Below are positions 50,780 through 60,015 of a stretch of DNA of 64,000 nt, one piece after another. Source of the DNA: Paraburkholderia terricola (GTDB lineage: Bacteria; Pseudomonadota; Gammaproteobacteria; Burkholderiales; Burkholderiaceae); the NCBI RefSeq assembly GCF_900142195.1, contig NZ_FRAB01000019.1, positions 55,341 to 119,340 on the forward strand, written 5' to 3'. The translations under genes and the position numbers were made by a program. Each line of letters opens with the position of its first letter. Within the stretch, counting starts at the first letter, position 1. Under the pieces are notes generated by a model. It searched no databases, was not told where the DNA came from, and saw only the letters and a list, made by a program, of their open reading frames with translations.

Positions 50780-52215
50780 CAGGCGCCTCCGAACACGTCG
50801 ACGTTGCTGAACACGCAAGCCGGCGACGCATGGCCCACGCGAATGATCTGCGCGGGTTCGCCCTTGCCGCACATCGACGTGCCGTACACCTCGCGCGTGG
50901 CCGCATTGCCTACCGCGCTCAGGCTGCGCCAGAAATTCGCCGAGATGCCGCGATAGTTCGGCTGCTTCACCACTTGCGTGAGCTTGCCGTTCTCGATCAA
51001 CTGGCCGAATTCGCAGCCGAACTGGAATTTGTTGCGATGGTCGTCGATCGACCAGGACGTGTTCGTGCGCATCAGAATGCCGTGCTCGATGTTGCCGATC
51101 ATCTCGTCCAGCGAACTCGCGCCGGGCTCGATGTTGAGATTCGCCATCCGGTCGATCGGCGGCCGGTTCCAGTTCGACGCGCGCGAATTGGCGACGCCCG
51201 GCATGCGCGCGCGTTGTTGCGACAGCGCGCCGCCGAGCGGACGTTCGAGCACGCCGTTGCGGATCAGATACTGCTTGTGCGCCTCGCTGCCGTCGTCGTC
51301 GAATGCGTAGGACGCGGCTTCCTCGCGCAGTTCGGGATCGAACGTGACGTTCAGCAATTCCGAGCCATAGCGATACGAGCCGAACATCTCCTGCTTCACG
51401 AAGCTCCAGCCCGCGAAGTTGCGCTCGTCGCCGAGAATCCGGTCGAGTTCGAGCGGATGCCCGATCGACTCGTGAATCTGCAACATCATCTGATCGGGCA
51501 TCAGCAGCAGATCGCGCTGGCCCGAAGGACAATTCGGCGCGGCCAGCAATTGCAGCGCCTCGCTGGCGACGCGCACACCCGCGCCGTCGAAGCCGAAGCG
51601 CGCCAGCACTTCCACGCCGCCCTGCGCGAGCGTGCCGTAGTTGCCGCCGAGCGTGCGCACCTGGGTATCGCCGTTCGCGTGCGCGGCCACGCTCAGTTGC
51701 GGCATCAGGAAGCGGAACTGCTGGTCGATGCGCACGCCGTCGCCGGTCATGTATAGCTGGTCGGTATGGATGATCTGCACGGACGCCACGCGCTCGACGA
51801 TCCGTGCATCGAGATTCGCGCTCGCGCATTCGGCGCCCAAACGGTCGAGCCATTCGGCGCGGCCCGGCAGCGCACGTTGCGCGTTCGGCGACAGGTAGTG
51901 CCCGCTCGCCGTGGGCCGCGCCACCTCGCGATGATCGATCAGCGACACCGCCGCGCTCGCCTCGGCGCGCGCGGTGGCGATGTCGAGCGCGGCTTGCAAG
52001 CCGGCCGCCGAGAGATTCGCGGTGGCCGCATAGCCCGCTCCCGCGCCCACCCACGCGATCAGCATCGCGCCGCGGTCGCGCACCGAGCGCAGCGGCTGCG
52101 CGACGTCGTTGCGAATCTCGTGGTCGTCGATCTGTTCGTCGACAATGCGCAGCGACCAGAAGGCCGCGCGGCTCTTCAGCGTGCGGGCGGCTTGCGCCCA
52201 ACGTTCGTCAATCAT
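50779..52215 (-). CDS. tldD: TldD-type catalytic subunit of TldD/TldE metalloprotease
   Basis: The 478-aa protein carries the catalytic zinc motif HESIGHPLE (HExxxH) in the centre. Other TldD features are LGGNYGTLAQGGVEVL and the C-terminal PNYRGISANFWRSLSAVGN, YGTSMCGKGEPAQ. It pairs with the adjacent TldE-like protein. It overlaps yejF by eight bases and tldE by one, so the three are translated together. The operon setting suggests this is a specialised copy, separate from any housekeeping tldD elsewhere in the genome (inference). Confidence 0.9.
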   Translation of the reverse strand: MIDERWAQAARTLKSRAAFWSLRIVDEQIDDHEIRNDVAQPLRSVRDRGAMLIAWVGAGAGYAATANLSAAGLQAALDIATARAEASAAVSLIDHREVARPTASGHYLSPNAQRALPGRAEWLDRLGAECASANLDARIVERVASVQIIHTDQLYMTGDGVRIDQQFRFLMPQLSVAAHANGDTQVRTLGGNYGTLAQGGVEVLARFGFDGAGVRVASEALQLLAAPNCPSGQRDLLLMPDQMMLQIHESIGHPLELDRILGDERNFAGWSFVKQEMFGSYRYGSELLNVTFDPELREEAASYAFDDDGSEAHKQYLIRNGVLERPLGGALSQQRARMPGVANSRASNWNRPPIDRMANLNIEPGASSLDEMIGNIEHGILMRTNTSWSIDDHRNKFQFGCEFGQLIENGKLTQVVKQPNYRGISANFWRSLSAVGNAATREVYGTSMCGKGEPAQIIRVGHASPACVFSNVDVFGGA

Positions 52216-53869
52216 TGGCGGTTTCCGTATGAGTCGCCATCACGCCCGGCTGCGCGACGGTCAGCGAGGACGCCAGCAAAGACCGCGTATAAGGATGCGA
52301 CGGCGCGTGCAGTACGTCGAGCGTGTCGCCGGCTTCGACAATGCGCCCCGACTTCATCACGATCACGCGATGCGCCATGGCTCGCATCACGGCGAGATCG
52401 TGCGTGATGAACAAAAAGCTTAGCTTGTACTTTTTCTGCAGATTTGTCAGCAGGTTCAGCACCTGTTTCTGGATCGATACGTCGAGCGCGCTGGTCGGTT
52501 CATCGAGCACGATGAGTTCGGGCTGCACCGCGAGCGCGCGCGCGATCGCAATGCGCTGACGCTGCCCGCCGGAGAATTCATGCGGATAGCGCAGCATCGC
52601 GTCGGCGGGCATACCCACCTCTTCCAGCAAGCTGCCCACGCGGGCGCGCCGCGCCTTCGGGTTCACTTCGGGACGATGCACGGCAAGCCCTTCGCCGATG
52701 ATCTGCTCCACCGTCATGCGGGGCGACAGCGAGCCGAACGGGTCCTGAAACACGACCTGCATGCGCGCATAGAGCGCCCGGCGGGACGTCGCGGTCTTGA
52801 GCGTCGACAACGGCATGCCGTCGATATGAACGTGGCCCGCCGCCGGCTGCTGGAGGCCGAGCACCGCGGCGGCCAGCGTCGATTTGCCGGACCCCGATTC
52901 GCCGACGATGCCGAGCGTCTCGCCGCGCCGCACGCTCAGATCGACTTCATGCACCGCGCGAAATGTCGAGCGCCTGAACATCGAACGCCAGCCTTTCGCG
53001 GACGTGCTGTAGTCGACGGCGAGCCCCTGCACTTCGAGCAGGCGCCGCGCGCCGGCTTCGACCGGTTCGATTGCGCGTTGCGGCTCGCTGTCGAGCAGGC
53101 GTTTCGTGTACGGATGCCGCGGATCGGCGAACAGCGCTTCGGTCGTATTGGTTTCGACCAGCACGCCTTTCTCCATCACCGCGACGCGCTGCGCGAAACG
53201 CTTCACCAAATTCAGATCGTGCGTGATCAGCAGTACGGCCATGCCGCGGTCGGCGGCTTCCTGTTCCTGCAATGCGAGCAACAGATCGACGATTTGCTGG
53301 CGCACGGTGACGTCGAGCGCGGTGGTGGGCTCGTCGGCGAGCAGCAAACGCGGACGGCACGCGAGCGCCATCGCGATCATCGCGCGCTGCCGCTGGCCGC
53401 CCGACAGTTGATGCGGAAAACTGTCGATGCGCCGTTCCGGCTCGGGAATGCCCGTGCGCCTGAGCAACTCGATGCCGCGCTCGCGCGCCGCGTTCGGCCG
53501 CAAGCCTTCGTGCAGGCGCAGACTTTCGGCGATCTGCTTGCCGATCGTGAAGAGCGGATTGAGCGCCGTCATCGGCTCCTGAAACACCATCGCCACATCA
53601 GCGCCGCGAATGCCGCGCATCTGCTGCTCGGTTTTTTGCAGCAGATCGTCGCCGTCGAGCAAGATGCGGCCGCTCAATTCGGCTTGCTCCACGAGACGCA
53701 AGATGGATAACGCGGTCACGCTCTTGCCCGAACCCGATTCGCCGACCAGGGCCACGCGCTCGCCGCGCGCGATCGAAAGGCTCAATTCATGCACCGCGAT
53801 CGTGTCGCCGAAACGCACGGAGAAGCGGTCGACTTCCAGCAAGGGGCGGCTCGGCACTGCATCGCTCAT
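52208..53869 (-). CDS. yejF: Double-ATPase subunit of peptide ABC transporter (YejF)
   Basis: The 553-aa protein contains two full ABC domains. The first has Walker A GESGSGKSV, signature LSGGQRQR and Walker B LLLADEPTT. The second has GESGSGKST, FSGGQRQR and LIVLDEPTS. Each is followed by the oligopeptide-transporter C-terminal region (HPYTKRLL, HPYTRSLL). YejF powers the YejABEF importer, which takes up peptides and microcin C. GGAGG lies six bases before the ATG, and the start overlaps the yejE stop (ATGA). Confidence 0.93.
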   Translation of the reverse strand: MSDAVPSRPLLEVDRFSVRFGDTIAVHELSLSIARGERVALVGESGSGKSVTALSILRLVEQAELSGRILLDGDDLLQKTEQQMRGIRGADVAMVFQEPMTALNPLFTIGKQIAESLRLHEGLRPNAARERGIELLRRTGIPEPERRIDSFPHQLSGGQRQRAMIAMALACRPRLLLADEPTTALDVTVRQQIVDLLLALQEQEAADRGMAVLLITHDLNLVKRFAQRVAVMEKGVLVETNTTEALFADPRHPYTKRLLDSEPQRAIEPVEAGARRLLEVQGLAVDYSTSAKGWRSMFRRSTFRAVHEVDLSVRRGETLGIVGESGSGKSTLAAAVLGLQQPAAGHVHIDGMPLSTLKTATSRRALYARMQVVFQDPFGSLSPRMTVEQIIGEGLAVHRPEVNPKARRARVGSLLEEVGMPADAMLRYPHEFSGGQRQRIAIARALAVQPELIVLDEPTSALDVSIQKQVLNLLTNLQKKYKLSFLFITHDLAVMRAMAHRVIVMKSGRIVEAGDTLDVLHAPSHPYTRSLLASSLTVAQPGVMATHTETAND

Positions 53870-54981
53870 CGCGGACCTCCGCCGAACGCCGAACCGCGCG
53901 AGCGCGTGTCGAGCGCATTGCGCAACGCGTCGCCCATGAAGGTCAATAGCAGCAGCGTGATCACCAGCGCGGCGAACGCCGACATCGAGATCCACCACGC
54001 GTCCAGATTGTTCTTGCCTTCCTGCAGCAACTCGCCGAGGCTCGGCGTCGGCGGCGGCACGCCCAGGCCGAGAAAGTCGAGGCTCGTCAGCGAGAGAATC
54101 GCCGCGCTCATGCGAAACGGCAGAAAGGTGATCACCGGCGTGAGACTGTTCGGCAATACATGACGCCACATGATCTGCCAGTTGCCGAGGCCCATCGTGC
54201 GCGCCGCCTTCACGTAATCGAGCGAGCGGTTGCGCAGGAATTCGGCGCGCACGTAGTCCGACAGCACGAGCCAGCCGAACAACGAAAGCAGGATGAACAG
54301 CAGCCATAACGTCGGCTCGAAGATCGACGCGAAGATGATCAGCAGGTACAGGTCGGGCATCGAACTCCAGATTTCGATCAGACGCTGGCCGATCAGATCG
54401 GTGCGTCCGCCGTAAAAACCCTGCACGGCGCCCGCCGTCACGCCGATCACCACGCCCGAGACGGTCAACGCCAGCGCCATCAATACCGACAAGCGGAAGC
54501 CATACAGCAAACGGGCGAGCACATCGCGGCCGTACTGATCGGTGCCGAGCCAGTTGCTCGACGTGGGCGGCGCCGGATACGGATGCGCGGCGAAATAGTC
54601 GATGGTGTCGTAGTGAAAATGATTCGGCGGATAGATCGCGAAGTTGCCGTTCGATTCGAGCCGCGAACGGATATACGGATCGAGGTAATTTGCGCGCGCC
54701 GGAAAATCGCCGCCGAACAGGGTCTCCGAATAGTCCTTCACGATCGGAAAATAGTAGTGGCCGTCGTAGCGCACGACGAGCGGGCGATCGTTGGACAGCA
54801 CCTCGCCAAGCAGGCTGACGACGAACAGCGACGCGAAGATCACGAGGCTCCAGTAGCCCAGGCGCTGCCGCCTGAAGCGCAGCCACGTGCGCCGCCACGG
54901 CGACGGCGATGCCGCGTGCGCCGCGCCGGAGGCGTCAGCGGTCCAGGCGGTTGAATTGGATGCGGGGGTCGACGAGGACAT
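53866..54981 (-). CDS. yejE: Peptide ABC transporter permease (YejE)
   Basis: The 371-aa permease has an N-terminal membrane segment (LGYWSLVIFASLFVVSLLGEVL) and a periplasmic part that includes the YejE-typical YFPIVKDYSETLFGGDFP and FAAHPYPAPPTSSNWLGTDQYGRDVLARLLYGFR. Five more segments and the EAA loop (YVKAARTMGLGNWQIMWRHVLPNSL) follow. It forms the channel with YejB. It overlaps the end of yejB by about 47 bases; a TTG 15 bases upstream is the only other start. Confidence 0.92.
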   Translation of the reverse strand: MSSSTPASNSTAWTADASGAAHAASPSPWRRTWLRFRRQRLGYWSLVIFASLFVVSLLGEVLSNDRPLVVRYDGHYYFPIVKDYSETLFGGDFPARANYLDPYIRSRLESNGNFAIYPPNHFHYDTIDYFAAHPYPAPPTSSNWLGTDQYGRDVLARLLYGFRLSVLMALALTVSGVVIGVTAGAVQGFYGGRTDLIGQRLIEIWSSMPDLYLLIIFASIFEPTLWLLFILLSLFGWLVLSDYVRAEFLRNRSLDYVKAARTMGLGNWQIMWRHVLPNSLTPVITFLPFRMSAAILSLTSLDFLGLGVPPPTPSLGELLQEGKNNLDAWWISMSAFAALVITLLLLTFMGDALRNALDTRSRGSAFGGGPR

Positions 54982-55987
54982 AGCAGACGTCAGCAATGAG
55001 TTTGGTGATGAGGGCGATCAGCGTGAACAGAAACAGCGAACCGAGCACCACGGGGTAATCGCGGCGAATCACCGAGTCGTAGGAGAGTTGGCCCATGCCG
55101 TCGAGCGAGAACAGTGTTTCGATCAGCAGATTGCCGTTCAGGAACGCGCCGACGAAAGCCGCCGGCAAGCCGGTCAGCAACGGAATCGCGGCGTTGCGCA
55201 GCACGTGTTTCCACAGCACGTCGCGCTGCGGCGCGCCCTTCGCGCGCGCGGTCAGCACATACTGCCGGCCGATCTCTTCCAGAAAAGTGTTCTTGGTCAG
55301 AATCGTGACGATCGCGAAGTTGCCGACCACCGAGGCCGTGACCGGCATCACGATGTGCCACAGATAATCCAGCGCCTTGCCCAACGCGCTCAACTCGCCG
55401 AAGTTATCCGACGTGAGGCCGCGCATCGGAAACACCTGCCAGAACGTGCCGCCGCCGAACAGCATCAACAGCAGGACGCCCAGCACGAAGCCCGGAATCG
55501 CGTAACCGGCCAGCACCAGCACGCTCGTCACGGTATCGAAGCGCGAGCCGTTGCGCACCGCCTTGGCGATCCCCAACGGCACCGAGATCAGATACGTGAG
55601 CAGCACGGTCCACAGGCCGAGCGTGACCGAGACCGGCAGCTTCGAGCGAATCACCTGCCATACGCTGTCGTGCTGATAGTAGGACTGGCCGAGGTCGAAC
55701 GTCGCGTAGTGCCTGAGCATCAGCAGATAGCGTTCGAGCGGCGGCTTGTCGAAACCGAACTGTTTCTTGATCTGCTCGATCTGCTGCGGATCGACGCCCT
55801 GGCTGCCGTGATAACCGCCGCCGCCCGCCCCGGCCTCTCCGCCACGGCCAGTGCCGTGGCGGAGTTGCGTCATCACCTGTTCGACCGGCCCACCCGGCAC
55901 GAACTGCGTGACGACGAAGGTCAGCGTGACCACGCCGAGCAGCGTGGGCACCATCAACAGCAATCGTCTGAGAATGTAGGCAAGCAT
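54935..55987 (-). CDS. yejB: Peptide ABC transporter permease (YejB)
   Basis: The 350-aa permease starts MLAYILRRLLLMVPTLLGVVTLTFVVTQFVPGGPVEQ, the standard DppB/YejB beginning. It contains a YejB-type insertion (GVDPQQIEQIKKQFGFDKPPLERYLLML) and the EAA loop (YVLTARAKGAPQRDVLWKHVLRNA). Six hydrophobic segments are seen. It begins 16 bases after yejA. Confidence 0.93.
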   Translation of the reverse strand: MLAYILRRLLLMVPTLLGVVTLTFVVTQFVPGGPVEQVMTQLRHGTGRGGEAGAGGGGYHGSQGVDPQQIEQIKKQFGFDKPPLERYLLMLRHYATFDLGQSYYQHDSVWQVIRSKLPVSVTLGLWTVLLTYLISVPLGIAKAVRNGSRFDTVTSVLVLAGYAIPGFVLGVLLLMLFGGGTFWQVFPMRGLTSDNFGELSALGKALDYLWHIVMPVTASVVGNFAIVTILTKNTFLEEIGRQYVLTARAKGAPQRDVLWKHVLRNAAIPLLTGLPAAFVGAFLNGNLLIETLFSLDGMGQLSYDSVIRRDYPVVLGSLFLFTLIALITKLIADVCYVLVDPRIQFNRLDR

Positions 55988-56003
55988 GCTGTTCCTCTGT
56001 CGC

Positions 56004-57923
56004 TCAATGCGCCGCGGCGGTTTGGGTCTGCGCCGGGGTCTGCGCCGCTCGCGGCTTCGCGTACCAGTAGCTGATCACCCAATCCTCGTACTGGTAGGTC
56101 GCCGGCACGATCTTCGGAAAGCCCATCGTGGCCTTGTAGCCGATGCGCGCACCCGGCGCGTAGTACTCGGGCACGAGGTAATACGAGTTGATGAGCACGC
56201 GATCGAGCGCGCGAGTCGCCGCTTGCAGGTCTTCGATCGTGGTGGCGGCAAGCGCGGCGCGAATCAGCGCGTCGACCGCCTTCGAGCGGATGCCCGGATA
56301 GTTTTCCGAACCGATCTGCGAAGCCGCCGCGCTGCCGAAGCGGCGTTGCAGCTCCGCGCCCGGAATCGTCACCGGCGGATAGATGAAGGTGGTCATGTCG
56401 TATTGGAAATTGTCGAGGCGCTTCTGGTACAACGCGCTGTCGATCTCGCGCATGTGCGCCTCGATGCCGAGCACGCCGAGCGCCTGCATGTACGGCAGGA
56501 TCAGGCGATCCATGCCGGGCTGATCGTCCATGATCTCGATGGTCATCGGCGTGCCCTTCGCATCGCGCAGCGCGCCGTCGCGGTAGTGCCAGCCCGCTTG
56601 CGCAAGCAGGTCGCGCGCGACACGCAGATTGCCGCGCAATGAATTCGGCGCGATGGTGTCGGGCTGCTTCGTCATCGGCCCGAATACCTCGGGCGGCACG
56701 CTGTCGCGATACGGTTCGAGCAGCGCGAGTTCCTTGGGTCCGGGCAGGCCGGTCGCGCCGAACGGGCTCGCGTCGAAATAGCTATGCGTGCGCCGGTATT
56801 GACCACGGAACATCATGCGGTTCATCCAGTCGTAATCGAAGGCCATGCTCAGCGCGCGGCGCACGCGCACGTCCTGGAACATCGGCTTGCGCAGATTGAT
56901 CAGCAAGCCCTGCATCTGCGCGGGGCCGTCGGCGAATTCGCCCTTTTTCAGCATGCCGTTCGTGAAGTTCTTGCCGACGTACTTGCGGGCCCACTGCGTC
57001 GCGCTGTATTCGACGACCACGTCGGCGTCGCCGGCCTTGAAGGCTTCGAGTTGCGTGTAGTGATCGCGGTACAGCTTGAACGTGATGCTCGCGAAACGGT
57101 ACATGCCGCGCCGCGACGGCAGATTCGCGGCCCAATAGTTCGGATTGCGGCGGTAGGTGATCTGCTTGTCGTTCTTGCGCGACTCGATCAGATACGGGCC
57201 GCTCGCGATCGGCGCCTCCGAGGCGATCTGATCGAACGGCGGGCGCGTGCCGTCGGCGCGCATGCCCCACTTGCGCGAGAAGATCGGCAAGTCGCCGGCA
57301 ATCAGCGGCGCCGAGCGTTCCGCATGTTTGAAGTCGAAGCGGACGGTGGCGTTGTCCACCACGACCGCGCGTTTGATCACCGCGAACTCCGCGTTGAACA
57401 TCGGCGAAGCCTGCGGACTCGTCAACGTATCGAACGAATATTTGATGTCCGCCGCGGTAATCGGGTCGCCGTTCGAAAAGCGCGCGGCCGGGTTGATGTG
57501 GAAGGTCGCCGAACCCAGGTCGGCGGCGACTTCCACGTCGTCCGCGATCAGCGGGTACTCGGAGGCCAACTCGTCCCAACTGCGCTGCATCAGCGTGTCG
57601 AACATCAGGCGCCGGATGTCGGGAGCCGGCGCGCCGCGCACCAGAAACGGATTCAGCGAATCGTAGGTTTGCAGCTCGTCGTAGTTCTGGAAGCTGAGCG
57701 TGCCGTCGGCGGGCGCGCTGGGATCGGCGTAGTCGAAGTGCGTGAAATCGGCCGGGTATTTGGGCTCGTCGTATTGAGCGATCGACGGCCTCGCCTGCGC
57801 GGGCGCCGCGCTCAAAGCCAGGCTCACGGCTAGCGCCATCGTCCATGCCGCGCTCAGGCTCAGCAGTGGCGCGCGCGTGAGCGGGGGCACGGCGCGCGGC
57901 CAGCGAAACTTCACAAGTCTCAT
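56004..57923 (-). CDS. yejA: Peptide ABC transporter substrate-binding protein (YejA)
   Basis: The 639-aa protein has a signal peptide (LAVSLALSAAPAQA) and the family 5 extracellular binding-protein fold. Features include LSFQNYDELQTYDSLNPFLVRG, ASEYPLIADDVEVAADLGSATFHINPAARFSNGDPITAADIKYSFDTL (in parts), SGPYLIES and a long C-terminal lobe ending QYEDWVISYWY. It captures the peptide in the periplasm for YejBEF. It follows tonB after a 182-base spacer, the largest gap in the cluster after the receptor gene, where an internal promoter may lie. Confidence 0.93.
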   Translation of the reverse strand: MRLVKFRWPRAVPPLTRAPLLSLSAAWTMALAVSLALSAAPAQARPSIAQYDEPKYPADFTHFDYADPSAPADGTLSFQNYDELQTYDSLNPFLVRGAPAPDIRRLMFDTLMQRSWDELASEYPLIADDVEVAADLGSATFHINPAARFSNGDPITAADIKYSFDTLTSPQASPMFNAEFAVIKRAVVVDNATVRFDFKHAERSAPLIAGDLPIFSRKWGMRADGTRPPFDQIASEAPIASGPYLIESRKNDKQITYRRNPNYWAANLPSRRGMYRFASITFKLYRDHYTQLEAFKAGDADVVVEYSATQWARKYVGKNFTNGMLKKGEFADGPAQMQGLLINLRKPMFQDVRVRRALSMAFDYDWMNRMMFRGQYRRTHSYFDASPFGATGLPGPKELALLEPYRDSVPPEVFGPMTKQPDTIAPNSLRGNLRVARDLLAQAGWHYRDGALRDAKGTPMTIEIMDDQPGMDRLILPYMQALGVLGIEAHMREIDSALYQKRLDNFQYDMTTFIYPPVTIPGAELQRRFGSAAASQIGSENYPGIRSKAVDALIRAALAATTIEDLQAATRALDRVLINSYYLVPEYYAPGARIGYKATMGFPKIVPATYQYEDWVISYWYAKPRAAQTPAQTQTAAAH

Positions 57924-58105
57924 CTTCGGAATGCGTGTGGATGCGTGTGATTGCGTGTGGATAGACGCCGGCTCGCGGGCCGGCCTGGCATGTCACGCAC
58001 TACGTCGCGCGATACGTGACGCACTACGTCGAACCGGCGCGAGGACGGCTTGCGGCCGTCGCTCGCGTTCCCTTCGCCGACGCGCGTTGCCGCCGCGCGC
58101 CGTGC

Positions 58106-58870
58106 TTACTCGTCGTCGCTCGCGGCGGTCTTGAACGAGAACGCCACTTCACCGACGTAAGCCTCCGCGTTCTTCTCGCATCGATACGACTTCGCCGCGC
58201 TGATGACCGCCTCGTTGAACACCGAGGTGGGCGGCGTGACGCGCATGATCTTCACGTCGTTCACGCTGCCGTCCGGGCTGATCGACAGATGCGCGATCAC
58301 GGTCGCCGAGATGCCCTCCTGCAACGCGCGGCGCGGAATCTGCGGCTGCACGGCCTGACAATGGCCGCGGCCGTCGACCACCCCATGCAGCGCGGGCGGC
58401 GCCGCGGGCACGGGCGGCGCGGCCGCGGCCGTGGCCGGTCCGGGCGCGGCGTTCGCCGTCGCGAGAGCGGGCGCATTCGCGTTCGGATTGGCAGCCGGCG
58501 CGATGTTGGCGGGCTTCGGCGTGGGCGACGGCATCGCCGGCGGCGGCTTGGGCGTCGGCAGCGGCTTGGGCTGCACCTGCTTCGGCACGGGCTTGACCGG
58601 CGTGGGCGCGGGCGGCGGCTCGAGCTTCTTCACTTCCGGCGGCGGCGGCGGCGGCGCCATCTCCACCTGCATCACCTTGCGCGCGGGCGGCGGCTCCTGT
58701 CTGAAGCTCACCTGCGAAAGTCCGGCGACGATCAGCAGCTCGACCACCAGCGCCACTCCCACGGCCGTCTTCATGGACATGCGGCCATGCTGCGCCGGCG
58801 TGGACTCTGCCCAGAGTGCGCCGTTCAGGCGACTTCGCGGGTCTTTCATGTCGAGTACCGGAGAGCTCAT
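58106..58870 (-). CDS. tonB: TonB-family energy transducer
   Basis: The 254-aa protein has one membrane segment (about 34-52) and a Pro/Lys-rich spacer (PPPPPPEVKKLEPPPAPTPVKPVPK). A C-terminal TonB domain follows (QIPRRALQEGISATVIAHLSISPDGSVNDVKIMRV). It transmits the ExbBD proton-motive energy to the outer-membrane receptor. It overlaps exbD (ATGA). The cluster carries its own complete TonB-ExbB-ExbD set, which suggests a dedicated energy module for the receptor. Confidence 0.92.
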   Translation of the reverse strand: MSSPVLDMKDPRSRLNGALWAESTPAQHGRMSMKTAVGVALVVELLIVAGLSQVSFRQEPPPARKVMQVEMAPPPPPPEVKKLEPPPAPTPVKPVPKQVQPKPLPTPKPPPAMPSPTPKPANIAPAANPNANAPALATANAAPGPATAAAAPPVPAAPPALHGVVDGRGHCQAVQPQIPRRALQEGISATVIAHLSISPDGSVNDVKIMRVTPPTSVFNEAVISAAKSYRCEKNAEAYVGEVAFSFKTAASDDE

Positions 58871-59286
58871 GTCGTCGGATTGGTCGCCAGTGCTACCGAG
58901 CTGATGCCCGCCGCGCGCACCAGGTCCATGACCTTGACGATGTTCTTGTAGCTCGTGCCTTCGTCGCCGGCGATCGCCACGTCGACCTTCTTCGCATCGT
59001 GGACGAGCCCTTCGAGATGCGCGGTCAATTCGGTCGGCGTGACGGGCTTCGCGTCCAGATAAATCTCGTCGCTTTTGGTGACGCCGATCGACACCTTCAC
59101 CGTCTGCTGCAACTGCTCGGCCGTGCTCGATTGCGGCAGATCGAGCTTGATGCCGGCGCCCTGGATCATCTTCAGCGTGGCGAGCATGAAGAACACCAGC
59201 AGGAACATCATGATGTCGATCATCGGGATGATCTCGATGCGCGCCTTCTCTTCCGCGCCCAGGTAATGGCTGCGATGGTTACGCAT
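58867..59286 (-). CDS. exbD: ExbD biopolymer transport protein
   Basis: The 139-aa protein has one N-terminal membrane segment with the essential Asp at its start (IIPMIDIMMFLLVFFMLATL) and a periplasmic domain (KSDEIYLDAKPVTPTELTAHLEGL). It forms the proton-driven motor with ExbB and follows exbB by 22 bases. Confidence 0.93.
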   Translation of the reverse strand: MRNHRSHYLGAEEKARIEIIPMIDIMMFLLVFFMLATLKMIQGAGIKLDLPQSSTAEQLQQTVKVSIGVTKSDEIYLDAKPVTPTELTAHLEGLVHDAKKVDVAIAGDEGTSYKNIVKVMDLVRAAGISSVALATNPTT

Positions 59287-59308
59287 GATCCTTCTCCTTG
59301 ACGGTTCT

Positions 59309-59920
59309 TCAGGCGGCGAAGCGCGACACGAGCAGCGACTTGATCAGGTCGAACTGATTGACCGTCATGCGGATGCGCTTGTTGAAGTAGTTCAGGAAGA
59401 TCACGCAGATGATCGCGATGGTGAGCCCACAGGCGGTGGCCGTCAGCGCGTGGCCGATGCCGCCCGTCACGCCGTTCGGGTTCGAGGTGCCGCTCGCGCC
59501 CAGCACGTTGAACGACTCGACCATGCCGATGATCGTGCCGAGCAGGCCGAGCAGCGGGCCGAGCGTCACGGCCGTATCGAGAATCCACAGATTGCGGTCG
59601 AGGCGCGGCATCTGGAACATGATGGTTTCCTCCAGTTCGCGCTCCACCACCGCTTCCGGTTTGCCCTGCACCTTCAGCGCGCTCTTGACGAGTTCGCCCT
59701 GCACGGTTTGCTTATAGTGTTCGGCGACCTTGCGCGCGTCGCCCAGATTGGCCGGCTCGACCATTTTCAGATCATGTTCGAGCGTCTTGCCCGCCTTGAC
59801 CGCTCGCGAGAAGAACATGAAGCGCTCGACGATGATCGAGATGCCCAGCAGGAAGATAAAGGCCAGCAAGGGAATCAGGCCCATCGATTGAACTGAATAG
59901 TTGATAAGGGTATTGAGCAC
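59309..59920 (-). CDS. exbB: ExbB/TolQ/MotA-type proton channel protein
   Basis: The 203-aa protein has three membrane segments and the conserved stretches TAVTLGPLLGLLGTIIGMVESF and GGIGHALTATACGLTIAIICVIFLNYF. It is the channel part of the TonB motor. It follows the receptor gene by 95 bases, with a hairpin in between. Confidence 0.93.
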   Translation of the reverse strand: MLNTLINYSVQSMGLIPLLAFIFLLGISIIVERFMFFSRAVKAGKTLEHDLKMVEPANLGDARKVAEHYKQTVQGELVKSALKVQGKPEAVVERELEETIMFQMPRLDRNLWILDTAVTLGPLLGLLGTIIGMVESFNVLGASGTSNPNGVTGGIGHALTATACGLTIAIICVIFLNYFNKRIRMTVNQFDLIKSLLVSRFAA

Positions 59921-59955
59921 GGGGAACTCCCTATTACGTGTCGAACAAAGGCAAG

Positions 59956-59987
59956 CCGCTCCGGTCTCGATGACGGAGCCGGAGCGG
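59956..59987 (-). terminator. Hairpin between receptor gene and exbB
   Basis: A 9-bp perfect stem (59956-59964 with 59979-59987) follows the receptor stop by 28 bases. The downstream minus-strand bases contain only scattered T, so it may attenuate transcription or stabilise the receptor mRNA rather than act as a full terminator. Confidence 0.4.
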
Positions 59988-60015
59988 CCGACTGACTAAA
60001 CGGACTGCTGATGCA

